Assembly: GCF_030268225.1 (NCBI RefSeq)
Contig: NZ_BSQG01000001.1
Coordinates: 124,001 to 188,000, forward strand
Direction: 5' to 3'
Source: Nocardiopsis ansamitocini
GTDB lineage: Bacteria > Actinomycetota > Actinomycetes > Streptosporangiales > Streptosporangiaceae
Length of the DNA: 64,000 nt
Shown: one piece after another, positions 15,843 through 24,051 of the stretch
Layout of the letters: the number at the start of each line of letters is the position of its first letter
Numbering within the stretch: position 1 is the first letter of the stretch
Translations under genes and position numbers: made by a program
Notes under the pieces: model-generated
What the model saw: the letters and a program-made list of their open reading frames with translations, nothing else
Told to the model about the DNA's origin: nothing
Databases searched by the model: none

Positions 15843-16790
15843 TCAGGGTGTCGCCGAACGCCCCTCCCACTGCCCACGCGCCGCCGCCATACGCTGCGGC
15901 CACCCGCCCGGGTCCACCTCCACCTCCGCCAACAGCCGTTCGTCGACCACCGGTCGGGAGACGGGGAGGTAGCCCTCCACCGGAAGCAGTGACTCGGCAC
16001 ACACGTCGGCGTCGAGCAGTTGCATCGTGGCCAGCCCGCACGCATAGGGCAGGTCCGGGAGCGCCGCTGCCAGCGCCACCCCCGCTGCCAACCCCACCGA
16101 GGTCTCCACGGCACTGGACACCACGACCGGCAGTCCGCACTCAGCGGCCACCTCCAGCGCCGCACCGACACCGCCCAGCGGCTGCACCTTGAGGACGACG
16201 ATGTCCGCGGCACCGGCGGCACGCACCCGCAACGGGTCCTCCGCCCGACGAACCGACTCGTCGGCGGCGATGGGGACGTCCACCCTGCGCCGCACCCGGC
16301 CCAGCTCCTCCAGGGTGGCGCAGGGCTGCTCCACGTATTCCAGGTCGAAGCGGTCCAGCAGGCCGATCATCCGCACCGCGCGATCGACGTCCCAGGCACC
16401 ATTGGCGTCCACGCGGACCCGGCCGCCCGGACCGATGGCGTCGCGCACGGCCTCCACCCGGGCCAGGTCCTCGTTCTCGCTCTGCCCTTTCTCCGCCACC
16501 TTCACTTTCGCCGTGGCGCATCCACCCGCGGCGGTGATGCGGTGGGCCTGCTCGGGGCCCACCGCAGGGACGGTGACGTTGACCGGGACGCGCCTGCGCA
16601 CCGGCGCGGGCCACCCCAGTTCGGCGGCCTCGTGGCACGCGGCCCACCAGCGGGCGCACTCACGGGGGCCGTACTCGGCGAAGGGGGAGAACTCCCCCCA
16701 CCCCGCCGCGCCCCGCACGAGCACGCCCTCCCTGACGTCCAGGCCGCGAAACCGGGTGCGCATCGGGATCGCGAACGCCCGGGCCGTCAT
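15843..16790 (-). CDS. menC: o-Succinylbenzoate synthase
   Basis: A 315-residue enolase-superfamily enzyme that dehydrates the MenH product to o-succinylbenzoate. Catalytic and metal residues are visible: the KVKV lysine strand, VDANGAWD (Asp ligand), EQP (Glu ligand), ADES (Asp ligand) and the second-half LKVQPLGG lysine. The length is normal. Its ATG overlaps the menB stop (ATGA), so translation is coupled. No menH was seen in the window. Confidence 0.92.
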   Translation of the reverse strand: MTARAFAIPMRTRFRGLDVREGVLVRGAAGWGEFSPFAEYGPRECARWWAACHEAAELGWPAPVRRRVPVNVTVPAVGPEQAHRITAAGGCATAKVKVAEKGQSENEDLARVEAVRDAIGPGGRVRVDANGAWDVDRAVRMIGLLDRFDLEYVEQPCATLEELGRVRRRVDVPIAADESVRRAEDPLRVRAAGAADIVVLKVQPLGGVGAALEVAAECGLPVVVSSAVETSVGLAAGVALAAALPDLPYACGLATMQLLDADVCAESLLPVEGYLPVSRPVVDERLLAEVEVDPGGWPQRMAAARGQWEGRSATP

Positions 16791-17626
16791 GGCCGGCGCG
16801 GGAACTTGTCGAACTCCGGGCGCCGCTTCTCCTTGAAGGCGTCACGGCCTTCTTGCGCCTCTTCGCTCATGTAGTAGAGCATCGTGGCGTCGCCGGCGAA
16901 CTGCTGCATTCCGGCCGCACCGTCGCTGACCGCGTTGATCGCACCCTTGAGCATGCGCAGCGCCATCGGGGACTTCTCCAGCAGTTCACGTGCCCAGGTG
17001 ACGGTCTCCCGCTCCAGGTCGGCCAGCGGCACCACCGTGTTGACCATGCCCATGTCCAGGGCCTCCTGCGCGCTGTACTGGCGGCACAGGTACCAGATCT
17101 CACGGGCCTTCTTCAGCCCCACCGTCTCCGCCAACAGCCACGAGCCGTATCCGCCGTCGAAGGAACCCACCTTGGGCCCGGTCTGGCCGAACTTGGCGTT
17201 GTCCGCGGCGATCGTGAGGTCGCAGCACACCTGCAAGACGTTTCCGCCGCCGATGGACCAGCCTGCGACCATGCAGATGACCGGTTTGGGCAGCCGCCGG
17301 ATCTGCACCTGCAGGTCCAACACGTTGAGCCGCCCGATGCCCTTGCGCGCCATCTGGTCGTCGCCGATATAACCGTCGTCGCCGCGGATCTTCTGGTCGC
17401 CGCCCGAGCAGAACGCCTGATCGCCGGCACCGGTGAAGATGATGACACCGACCTCGGAGTCGTCGCGCGCCTCGTTGAAGGCGTGCTGCAACTCGAAGAG
17501 GGTCTGGGGCCGGAAGGCGTTGTGCCGCTCGGGGCGGTTGATCGTGATCTTGGCGATTCCCTCAGCGGTCTCGTAGATGATGTCGCTGTAATCGCCGGAC
17601 CGCTTCCAGTCCACCAGGCTGCTCAC
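16787..17626 (-). CDS. menB: 1,4-Dihydroxy-2-naphthoyl-CoA synthase
   Basis: A 279-residue crotonase-fold enzyme that closes the second ring of the naphthoquinone. It shows [15 protein letters not shown], the oxyanion-hole block [55 protein letters not shown] and a C-terminal [16 protein letters not shown] typical of MenB. I chose the GTG at 17626 ([13 protein letters not shown]), with GAGAGGCGAGAG upstream; the longer open frame to 18397 is antisense to menE. It leads the menBCD operon and diverges from menE across 139 bp. Confidence 0.95.
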   Translation of the reverse strand: MSSLVDWKRSGDYSDIIYETAEGIAKITINRPERHNAFRPQTLFELQHAFNEARDDSEVGVIIFTGAGDQAFCSGGDQKIRGDDGYIGDDQMARKGIGRLNVLDLQVQIRRLPKPVICMVAGWSIGGGNVLQVCCDLTIAADNAKFGQTGPKVGSFDGGYGSWLLAETVGLKKAREIWYLCRQYSAQEALDMGMVNTVVPLADLERETVTWARELLEKSPMALRMLKGAINAVSDGAAGMQQFAGDATMLYYMSEEAQEGRDAFKEKRRPEFDKFPRRP

Positions 17627-17729
17627 GCTCTCGCCTCTCCTCGCCCAAAACCCGCGTCTTTCGGGCCACAACCTTAGTAGCCCCTCCCCACAGCACTGTA
17701 CGACCAGCGGCTTCACCGACCGCGGTGCA

Positions 17730-17766
17730 CCCCGCTCGCAGCGGGGAGCACTACCCTTGGCGATCG
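17730..17766 (+). promoter_or_regulatory. menE promoter region with a 7-bp hairpin
   Basis: TACCCT (17752-17757) lies 8 nt before the GTG at 17766, and no Shine-Dalgarno is present, consistent with a leaderless mRNA. The inverted repeat ccccgct (17730-17736) / agcgggg (17740-17746) lies between the -35 and -10 positions and could be an operator. Confidence 0.35.
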
Positions 17767-18956
17767 TGCTGAACCGACCCTTGCAGGTGGTGGCGGGCCT
17801 CGCCCCCGAAAGCCTGGCCGAACTGGTGGACACGGCCCTGGACGGGAATGGTCCCGCTGTCCTGCCCATCGCCCCCGGGACTCCGCCCGCGCGGGTACGC
17901 GCCCTCGTCGAGGCGATGCGTCCGCACAGCGTGCGGACGCCCGAAGGCACCGAGAACCTCGGCGACGGTGTCGCGGTGTCCGCTGACACCGCACTGGTCA
18001 TCGCCACCTCCGGGTCCACCGGAACGCCCAAGGGGGTGGAACTGGGCGCAGACGCGCTTCGCCACTCCGCGCGCGCCTCGGTGGAGCGGATGGGGGCCCG
18101 AACCGGGGAGGCGTGGCTGTGCGTACTGCCCACCGCGCACGTGTCGGGCCTGCAGGTCGGCCTGCGCGCCCGTGCACTGGGGACGACAGCGCTGTACCGG
18201 GAGTTCGACGCGGTCGAGGTCCTGGAATTGGCCGCCCGCCACCGGCCGCACGTGTCGCTGGTCCCGACCCAATTGCGGCGGCTGCTGGCACTCAGCGGCG
18301 ACCTCTCGGCGTTTCGCACCGTCCTCCTGGGGGGCGCCGCAGCCGATCCCGGCCTGCTGATCGCGGCGCGGGCCGCCGGTGCCCGGGTGATCACCACCTA
18401 CGGCATGAGTGAGACCTGCGGGGGCTGCGTCTACGACGGACTCCCGCTGGCGGATGTGTCCGTGGAGGTCGACGACGAGGGGCTGGTGCGGCTGGGCGGC
18501 CCCGTGCTGTTCAACGGGTACCGGCTGCGCCCCGATCTGACCGCTCTGCACCTGGAGGGCTCGGGCGACCGCATCCGGTTTCGCACCGGCGACCTGGGGG
18601 CGCTCGATGCCGGCGGATCGCTTCGGGTACGCGGGCGGGTCGACGACGTGATCAACACCGGCGGCCACAAGGTCGTGGCCGGGGAGGTCGCCGAGCTGCT
18701 GACCCGGTTGGACTCGGTGGCAGAGGCCGCGGTGGTGGGGCGGCCCGATCCCGAATGGGGAGAGCGGGTGAGCGCCGTGGTGGTTCCCTCCGACCCCGGG
18801 GCCCCGCCCGCCCTGACCGAACTGCGCGACTGGGTGGGCCGGCACCTCCCCCGTTATGCCGCCCCGCGCGAGGTGGAAGTGCGGTCCTCACTGCCGTTGC
18901 TGGCGTCGGGCAAACCGGATCTGCGTGCGCTGATCACCCCGTCCGCCCCGGACTGA
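17766..18956 (+). CDS. menE: o-Succinylbenzoate--CoA ligase
   Basis: A protein of about 396 residues from the acyl-adenylate family that activates o-succinylbenzoate with ATP and CoA. The P-loop-like [11 protein letters not shown], the [14 protein letters not shown] substrate block, [28 protein letters not shown] (A5), RTGDLG (A7) and the C-terminal SGKPDLR lysine (A10) are all present. It is shorter than fatty acyl-CoA ligases, as is usual for MenE. I prefer the GTG at 17766; the upstream TTG at 17757 falls in the putative -10. Confidence 0.92.
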   Translation: MLNRPLQVVAGLAPESLAELVDTALDGNGPAVLPIAPGTPPARVRALVEAMRPHSVRTPEGTENLGDGVAVSADTALVIATSGSTGTPKGVELGADALRHSARASVERMGARTGEAWLCVLPTAHVSGLQVGLRARALGTTALYREFDAVEVLELAARHRPHVSLVPTQLRRLLALSGDLSAFRTVLLGGAAADPGLLIAARAAGARVITTYGMSETCGGCVYDGLPLADVSVEVDDEGLVRLGGPVLFNGYRLRPDLTALHLEGSGDRIRFRTGDLGALDAGGSLRVRGRVDDVINTGGHKVVAGEVAELLTRLDSVAEAAVVGRPDPEWGERVSAVVVPSDPGAPPALTELRDWVGRHLPRYAAPREVEVRSSLPLLASGKPDLRALITPSAPD

Positions 18957-19123
18957 TCGGGTTCGATCGGGAACCTTCCCACCGCGTGAAGCGTCCTACT
19001 CCTCAACCGAGCAAGGCCCTACGACCCCGAATCGCGCCGGCCCCCTTTACCTGGTGGCGTCCCCCTAAGCGACAAAAAAGCACGTGACTCCCGTCACTTC
19101 GGCCGATATCCAATCGAGATTCG

Positions 19124-19157
19124 GGAACATTTGACTCTTCTACACGTTGGACATAAT
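19124..19157 (+). promoter_or_regulatory. Overlapping ECF-type and sigma-70-type promoter motifs before the sigma gene
   Basis: GGAAC (19124-19128), 16 nt, CGTT (19145-19148) fits the actinobacterial ECF-sigma pattern. TTGACT (19131-19136) and CATAAT (19152-19157), 15 nt apart, form a weaker housekeeping-type promoter on the same DNA. Confidence 0.45.
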
Positions 19158-19226
19158 GGCGCGCCAAGACGGCGGTTCACCAAGCCGCCGCGTGCCTGAC
19201 GTCTTGGAAGGGAGGGAGGTGCCCTC

Positions 19227-20540
19227 ATGTCGCGTACTGCCCTAGCCACTTCTCCCACGGTGGCCGAGATCGTGGCCGACAAAGCTGCCTCGGGTGCTCT
19301 GGACGAGCTGATCACGCGGGGGCGCTCCCAGGGACATGTGTCCCTCGCGGAGCTTCGCAACGCGTTTTCCGCCGCCGGCATCAGCCCGGCCGAAGGCCGC
19401 TCCATCCTGCGGGAACTCTCCGACGCCGGGGTCCGGCTCGCCAACGGGGACGACTCCGCGCTGGAGTCTGTTGACACCAGCGACGACGACGCCCTGGAGG
19501 AGGCGCTGGAGGGCGGCGAGACCGGCACCAGGCCCACCAAGTCACGCAAGGGCAAGGCCACAGGCGTGGCCGATACCGAGGCGCCCGAAGCCGACCTCGA
19601 CGACCAGTCCCCAGCCATGGGCGACTCCGTCCACACCTACCTCAAGGCCATCGGCCGCCGCCAACTGCTCACCGCCGAGCAGGAGGTGGACCTGGCCAAG
19701 CGGATCGAGGCCGGTCTGCTGGCCGACTACAAGCTGGGGCTGTTGGAAGAGGCTCCGAGCCCCTCCGCCCTCAGCGACGACGAGCGCGAGTGCCTGGAGC
19801 TGGTCTCCGAGGACGGCCGTCAGGCGAAGATGCACATGCTGGAGGCCAACCTCCGGCTCGTGGTCTCGGTCGCCAAGAAGTACAGCGACCGCGGCATGAC
19901 CCTGCTCGACGTCGTCCAGGAGGGCAACCTCGGCCTGATCCGCGCGGTCGAGAAGTTCGACTACGCCAAGGGGTACAAGTTCTCCACCTACGCCATGTGG
20001 TGGATCCGCCAGGCGATCCAACGGGGTTTCGCCGACTCCGCGCGTACCATCCGGCTGCCCGTCCACGTCCTGGAGCTGCTGAGCAAGGTCAGTCGTCTGG
20101 AGCGGGACATGCACCAGACGCTGGGACGCGAACCCACTCCCGAAGAGTTGGGGCTCGAACTGGACAAGACGCCCGCCCAGATCGAAGAGCTCCTGCGCGT
20201 CACCCGCCAGCCGATCAGCCTGGACTCCACGATCGGCGAGGACGGCGAGACCCGCATCGGTGACCTGATCGAGGACATCGACGCTTCCGAGGCGTCGGAG
20301 GTGGTCGACCGCCAGCTCATGGCCGACCAGCTGCGCCGTGCACTCGAGGACCTGGAACCACGCGAGGCGACCATCATGTCCTTGCGGTTCGGCCTCATGG
20401 ACGGCCGGCCCCGCACCCTGGACGAGATCGGCAAGCACCTGGGGCTCACCCGGGAGCGCATCCGTCAGCTGGAGAAGCAGTCGCTGTCCAAGCTGCGCCA
20501 CCCGAGCCGTGCCCAGCAGCTGTTGGACTTCGCCAGCTAG
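19227..20540 (+). CDS. Sigma-70 family RNA polymerase sigma factor (RpoD/HrdB-like)
   Basis: A 437-residue sigma factor with all conserved regions. A region-1.1-like helical N-terminus (ALDELITRG, SAAGISPAEGRSILREL) and an acidic linker are followed by region 1.2 (DSVHTYLKAIGRRQLLTAEQE), region 2 (RLVVSVAKKY, EGNLGLIRAVEKFDY, KFSTYAMWWIRQAI), region 3 (GREPTPEEL) and region 4.2 (LGLTRERIRQLEKQSL). Regions 3.0-3.1 read IRLPVHVLELLSKVSRLERD instead of the HrdB/SigA form, and the end is LLDFAS, not LRDYLD. So it may be a group-2 principal-like sigma and not the essential group-1 protein; I leave the symbol open. A very strong ribosome-binding site (GGGAGGGAGG) precedes the ATG. Confidence 0.9.
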   Translation: MSRTALATSPTVAEIVADKAASGALDELITRGRSQGHVSLAELRNAFSAAGISPAEGRSILRELSDAGVRLANGDDSALESVDTSDDDALEEALEGGETGTRPTKSRKGKATGVADTEAPEADLDDQSPAMGDSVHTYLKAIGRRQLLTAEQEVDLAKRIEAGLLADYKLGLLEEAPSPSALSDDERECLELVSEDGRQAKMHMLEANLRLVVSVAKKYSDRGMTLLDVVQEGNLGLIRAVEKFDYAKGYKFSTYAMWWIRQAIQRGFADSARTIRLPVHVLELLSKVSRLERDMHQTLGREPTPEELGLELDKTPAQIEELLRVTRQPISLDSTIGEDGETRIGDLIEDIDASEASEVVDRQLMADQLRRALEDLEPREATIMSLRFGLMDGRPRTLDEIGKHLGLTRERIRQLEKQSLSKLRHPSRAQQLLDFAS

Positions 20541-20574
20541 TCGGGACCGACCGCCGGGCACCGGTCGCGGCACC

Positions 20575-20617
20575 GATGGCCCCGTACCGCCCTGTTCTCG
20601 GGCGCTACGGGGCCATC
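20575..20617 (+). terminator. Sigma-gene terminator
   Basis: gatggccccgta (20575-20586) pairs perfectly with tacggggccatc (20606-20617) around a 19-nt loop that itself contains gccc/gggc. Confidence 0.85.
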
Positions 20618-20701
20618 TGACGTCGTGCCCCTACCGACGTCGATCAAAGAATCGGTCTTCCGGAGGAGGCGCATCCGTCGGCGCACTGAGAAAATACGGC
20701 C

Positions 20702-21025
20702 ATGAAGCCGCACAGTGCGTCCACCGAGGAAATGACGGCTCCCCCCGAATCCAGCCGGACGACGGTTTCTGGGGACGACCCCGTCACGAAGGACACGCTG
20801 AGCAGATCCGTCTCCCGCCGGGACACCACTCGCGGCCTCGGCGCGGGCAGCGGAGCAGAGACCGCCTGGGGCGTCGGGGTCGTCGCCTTCTTCTCCCTGC
20901 TGTTCGGCGCCCCGGGAACCGCGATCGTCGCCGACCAGTCGGGCGTTCTCGGTGTGACGCTGCTATGGCTGGGGCTCCTCGCCCTCAACTTCGCCACGGT
21001 CGTCCTCGCACGGGGCCGGCGCTGA
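20702..21025 (+). CDS. Small two-helix membrane protein, unknown
   Basis: A 107-residue protein. The first 45 residues are Ser/Thr/Glu-rich and hydrophilic. Two transmembrane helices follow, at about 52-70 and 80-100, ending in a basic ARGRR tail. I recognise no family. There is no obvious Shine-Dalgarno before the ATG. It precedes another small membrane protein on the same strand (63 nt apart), so the two may form an operon. Confidence 0.55.
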   Translation: MKPHSASTEEMTAPPESSRTTVSGDDPVTKDTLSRSVSRRDTTRGLGAGSGAETAWGVGVVAFFSLLFGAPGTAIVADQSGVLGVTLLWLGLLALNFATVVLARGRR

Positions 21026-21087
21026 CCGCCACCGGCGCGGCCACCGCACAACCGAATTCGTCATTTCCCAAGGAGAAGTCAGCAGCC

Positions 21088-21480
21088 ATGTCCACACACC
21101 CCGTCCCCGAGGACGAGATCGCCGCATCCCTGCGGGCAAGCCGTGAGCTGGGCCCCGACTACGACGACGCCGTGGCGGCCGCACTTTCCGAGCGCCTGGA
21201 GACCAGCATCGCCGACCAGGTCAAAGGGCAGTTGGATGCTCGTCTGGGGCAGCCGTCCGCACCCGGTGGATATCCGCCCCACCTCGGCCACGGCCACCAA
21301 CTTCACCCCAAAGGGCCCAGCGGCAACGCGGTGCGGCTGTCCATGGGCATCGTCTCGTTGGGAATCGCGATCCCGATCTCGGGCATCAGTGCCGGCCTGG
21401 CCGGCCCTGGCGGGCTGTTCGTCGCATGGATCGGGATCATCGCGCTGTACGTCCTGGTCGTGCGCGGCATCCGGGACTGA
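21088..21480 (+). CDS. Small membrane protein with DUF1707-like acidic head, unknown
   Basis: A 130-residue protein. The ATG at 21088 is supported by AAGGAGAAG upstream. Residues 1-55 are acidic and helical (LGPDYDDAVAAALSERL), then comes a Pro/His-rich linker (YPPHLGHGHQLHP), and then two transmembrane helices (about 80-103 and 108-126) with a short basic end. This layout, an amphipathic acidic helix plus a membrane hairpin, recurs in actinobacterial proteins of unknown role; I do not assign a function. Confidence 0.65.
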   Translation: MSTHPVPEDEIAASLRASRELGPDYDDAVAAALSERLETSIADQVKGQLDARLGQPSAPGGYPPHLGHGHQLHPKGPSGNAVRLSMGIVSLGIAIPISGISAGLAGPGGLFVAWIGIIALYVLVVRGIRD

Positions 21481-21487
21481 GCCGCAC

Positions 21488-21505
21488 CGGGTGCCGAGGC
21501 ACCCG
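21488..21505. terminator. Short hairpin between convergent small-protein genes
   Basis: cgggtgcc (21488-21495) / ggcacccg (21498-21505). The stem is perfect, but short for a terminator. Confidence 0.45.
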
Positions 21506-21518
21506 ATCGGGCCATCGC

Positions 21519-22193
21519 CTAGGAGCACGCCGAACGCATCGAATCGTCGGTGTCGGTGATCAGGTCCAGGGACTTGGTGACACCGGCCTCGTCACCGGCG
21601 TCGATGGCGTTGAGGAAGTCGGCGACGGCATCGGCGCGCTCTCCCGCGTTCGTGACGACCTGCTCGCCGGCGTCCTCCTCCAGCTTTTCCAGGGCGTCCA
21701 GATGCCGCTCGAGCGTGGTGTAGTCGCCCTCGTAATAGCTCCCGTCCTGACGTACCTCGCTCTCGATCTGCTGGGCCGCCGTGCGTACCCCACTGATCTG
21801 GGACACCACCGCACCGCAGGGCGAGGGGGAGGCCGAGGACAGGGAAGAGGGCAGGCGCAGCACTCCGTCGGAGAACAACTGGACGCCCACGGCGACGACC
21901 GCGATCAGGATGAACACCAGGAAGCAGCCGCCCAGTCCGCACCCTCCGCGTCGACGGCCGGAGCCGTAGCGCTGCCGAGGGCCCGACCACGACGAGCCGT
22001 GCAGGTAACCGCGATGGTAGGAGGAGTCGCGCGAGGACCGGGACCGGAAACCGCCTCCGCTGCTGCGGGACGAGCGGGAGGTGAAGCCACCGCTACCGCC
22101 TCCGCTCGAGCGACGCGGCGAACTCGATCGGCTCGAACTACGTGACCGGAAACCTCCTGAGCTCGATCCCGAACCGGAACGACGTCTGCTCAT
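21519..22193 (-). CDS. Ser/Arg/Gly-rich single-pass membrane protein
   Basis: A 224-residue protein. The ATG at 22193 follows GGAGGAG; the open frame extends further upstream without support. Residues 1-75 are low-complexity with three degenerate repeats of the form GGF(R/T)SRSSxxSS. A Cys/Gly patch (GGCGLGGC) and one transmembrane helix (about 92-113) follow, and the last 100 residues form an acidic helical extracytoplasmic domain with one Cys near each end (PCGAVV, RSACS) that could form a disulfide. I recognise no family. The basic N-terminal repeat resembles RS-type disordered, nucleic-acid- or protein-binding tails. Confidence 0.65.
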   Translation of the reverse strand: MSRRRSGSGSSSGGFRSRSSSRSSSPRRSSGGGSGGFTSRSSRSSGGGFRSRSSRDSSYHRGYLHGSSWSGPRQRYGSGRRRGGCGLGGCFLVFILIAVVAVGVQLFSDGVLRLPSSLSSASPSPCGAVVSQISGVRTAAQQIESEVRQDGSYYEGDYTTLERHLDALEKLEEDAGEQVVTNAGERADAVADFLNAIDAGDEAGVTKSLDLITDTDDSMRSACS

Positions 22194-22408
22194 GGGGGCT
22201 CCTCCAGGTGATGCCGGATCGGCCGGGGGCAGGGGCCAGGAAATCGGTACTCGCACCAAAACTACCGATTAATCCAAGAAAATACATTTTTAGTCGCTTT
22301 TATGACCCTTGCCGGCCAGCGTGGAACCCCGATGCGTCAGCCACCGTCGCATTCGCTACCGAGAGGGGTGTTTCGCACCGCGCAGGCGATGCGAGACACC
22401 CGCTGCCT

Positions 22409-22771
22409 TCAGCTGCGCAGGGCCGCCCTAGCGATCTCCACCGCCTCGTCGACGTCGATCCCCAACCCGGAGACGACCTCGGCGTAACGGCGGGCCGCGG
22501 CCAGCGCCTCCTCACGCTGGCGGTCTCCCCCCGCCGCGACGAACGTCCCCGAACGTCCGCGGGTCTGCACCACCCCGGCCTGTTCCAGCTCGCGATAGGC
22601 GCGGGCAACCGTGTTGACGGCCACCGCAAGCTCTCCGGCCAGGGCGCGCACCGTGGGCAGCTTGTGGCCGACGGGCAGCTCCCCGCTGGCCGCGGCGTGC
22701 GCCACGGCCGTGCGGATCTGCTCGTAGGGCGGGACCCTGGACGACTGGTCGATACGCACGAAGTCCGTCAT
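22409..22771 (-). CDS. GntR-family regulator, YtrA-type short form
   Basis: A 120-residue repressor. The winged helix spans about residues 10-78 with YEQIRTAVAHAAASGELP, LPTVRALAGELAVAVNTVARAYRELEQAG and GRSGTFVA. The C-terminal tail is only about 35 residues, so it belongs to the YtrA-like class that usually controls adjacent membrane or ABC genes. Here its partner is the upstream 132-residue gene (13-nt gap, same operon), so its target is probably local or self. Confidence 0.88.
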   Translation of the reverse strand: MTDFVRIDQSSRVPPYEQIRTAVAHAAASGELPVGHKLPTVRALAGELAVAVNTVARAYRELEQAGVVQTRGRSGTFVAAGGDRQREEALAAARRYAEVVSGLGIDVDEAVEIARAALRS

Positions 22772-22784
22772 CGTGGTTCTCCGG

Positions 22785-23183
22785 TCACACCGCCGCTGCG
22801 GGAGTGCGCGGAACCAGCTCGATACCGTGCAACCGGTGCGTCTCCCGCAATGTCAGCAGCCGCTCGGCGAGGTCGGTGGCTTCCTTGACGTCGGGTCGGG
22901 CCAGCCTGCGCCGACGGTACAGCCGGTCCTCATGTCCACGCGCACCGACCAGCTCGCGCTGGCGGGCATAGGCCGCACGCATGGCATCGGTGAGGGCGAC
23001 GTCGTAGGCCACCCCCAGACGATTCAGCTCCACGACGTCGGCATCGGCGCGGCGCGCTGCCTCCAGCTCGTCGCCGGTCTGCTGCGCCGTCTCCAACAGC
23101 CCGGGCAGCCGCCCGGCGTTCTCGACGTCCTCGGCGTGCAACTCGCGCGCTTTCGAACCGGCCTTGCGACTGCCCAGCACCAT
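22785..23183 (-). CDS. Helical cytoplasmic protein upstream of a GntR regulator, unknown
   Basis: A 132-residue soluble protein, basic and strongly helical (ELHAEDVENAGRLPGLLE, RAAYARQRELVG, ATDLAERLLTLRETHRLHG), with no membrane segment, signal or metal motif. The ATG at 23183 follows GAGGAGCCGAG. It is the first gene of a two-gene operon with the GntR regulator. Single GntR-partner proteins of this kind are mostly uncharacterised. Confidence 0.6.
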   Translation of the reverse strand: MVLGSRKAGSKARELHAEDVENAGRLPGLLETAQQTGDELEAARRADADVVELNRLGVAYDVALTDAMRAAYARQRELVGARGHEDRLYRRRRLARPDVKEATDLAERLLTLRETHRLHGIELVPRTPAAAV

Positions 23184-23268
23184 CTCGGCTCCTCGTGTCG
23201 GGTCGATAGGACAACTCTAGAGGTGTGACGTAAGAGACGCGCGAGCGGCCACGCGTCAACGCCCGTCA

Positions 23269-23280
23269 ACTTTACAAAGT
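23269..23280 (+). promoter_or_regulatory. Putative TetR operator ACTTTACAAAGT
   Basis: An inverted repeat ACTTT-AC-AAAGT directly before the leaderless tetR start, in one of the few A+T-rich spots. TAGGAT (23286-23291), 6 nt before the GTG, is a plausible -10. Confidence 0.5.
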
Positions 23281-23297
23281 AAGTCTAGGATGGCGGG

Positions 23298-23948
23298 GTG
23301 AGCCGAAACAATGCCGGCCTCAGCGCCGAACGCATCATCATCGAAGCACTGCGCATCATCGACGGGATGGGCCTTCGCAATCTCACCATGCGGCGGCTCG
23401 GCGACGCGCTGGAGGTGGAGGCCATGGCGATCTACCACCACTTCCCGTTGGGCAAGGAAGAGCTGTTCGGCGCCATCGTGGAACACATCAGCGACCCCCA
23501 GCGCCCTGCCGAGCCGACCGACGGCTTCGACGACGAGGACGACGAGCCGCCGCAGGAGCCTCACCACTGGTACGACCGGCTGCGCGACTGGGCGCACGCC
23601 TACCGCGCCGCACTGCTGCGCCACTCCGGAGCGCTACCGCTGATCATCCACCGCCGCCCCGACACCGCGGTCGCACTGCACTCGGCGGAACTGCACTACG
23701 CCGCCTTTGCCGAGGCCGGCCTGACCCCCGCAGCGGTACCCGCTGCGGCGGCCTCGCTGGACGCCTACGTCGTCGGATCGGTCGTGCACCAGGTGCGCGA
23801 CGAGGGGCTGGCCAGCCGCGAACCGGCCGTCATCGACTCCCGGTTCCCCACCGTGGCCGCCCTGCGCTCAACCGACCCCGACCACGACGGCGCGTTCGAC
23901 CTGGGCCTGACTGCGCTGCTGCGCGGCCTGACCGGCTTCTCCGGCTAG
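23298..23948 (+). CDS. TetR/AcrR-family regulator
   Basis: A 216-residue repressor. The N-terminal HTH is canonical (IIIEALRIIDGMGLRNLTMRRLG, then VEAMAIYHHF), and the remainder is a ligand-binding helical domain of the TetR_C type. The domains are joined by an unusually acidic Asp/Glu/Pro loop at about residues 72-92. The GTG at 23298 lacks a Shine-Dalgarno and lies close behind a -10-like hexamer, so translation is probably leaderless. It is not adjacent to an obvious exporter; the neighbours are the convergent Clp-N gene and the divergent GntR operon. Confidence 0.88.
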   Translation: MSRNNAGLSAERIIIEALRIIDGMGLRNLTMRRLGDALEVEAMAIYHHFPLGKEELFGAIVEHISDPQRPAEPTDGFDDEDDEPPQEPHHWYDRLRDWAHAYRAALLRHSGALPLIIHRRPDTAVALHSAELHYAAFAEAGLTPAAVPAAAASLDAYVVGSVVHQVRDEGLASREPAVIDSRFPTVAALRSTDPDHDGAFDLGLTALLRGLTGFSG

Positions 23949-23982
23949 ACCGGGAGCACAGGGGCGAAGCAGCGCAAAGAGA

Positions 23983-24020
23983 TCGGGAGAGGGGGAGCTT
24001 GTCGGCCGCCCCTCTCCCGA
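23983..24020. terminator. Terminator between convergent tetR and Clp-N genes
   Basis: tcgggagagggg (23983-23994) pairs perfectly with cccctctcccga (24009-24020), a 12-bp stem with a 14-nt loop. Confidence 0.75.
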
Positions 24021-24051
24021 CCGCCACGGCCCCGTTGTTGCCGTGTCGCGG

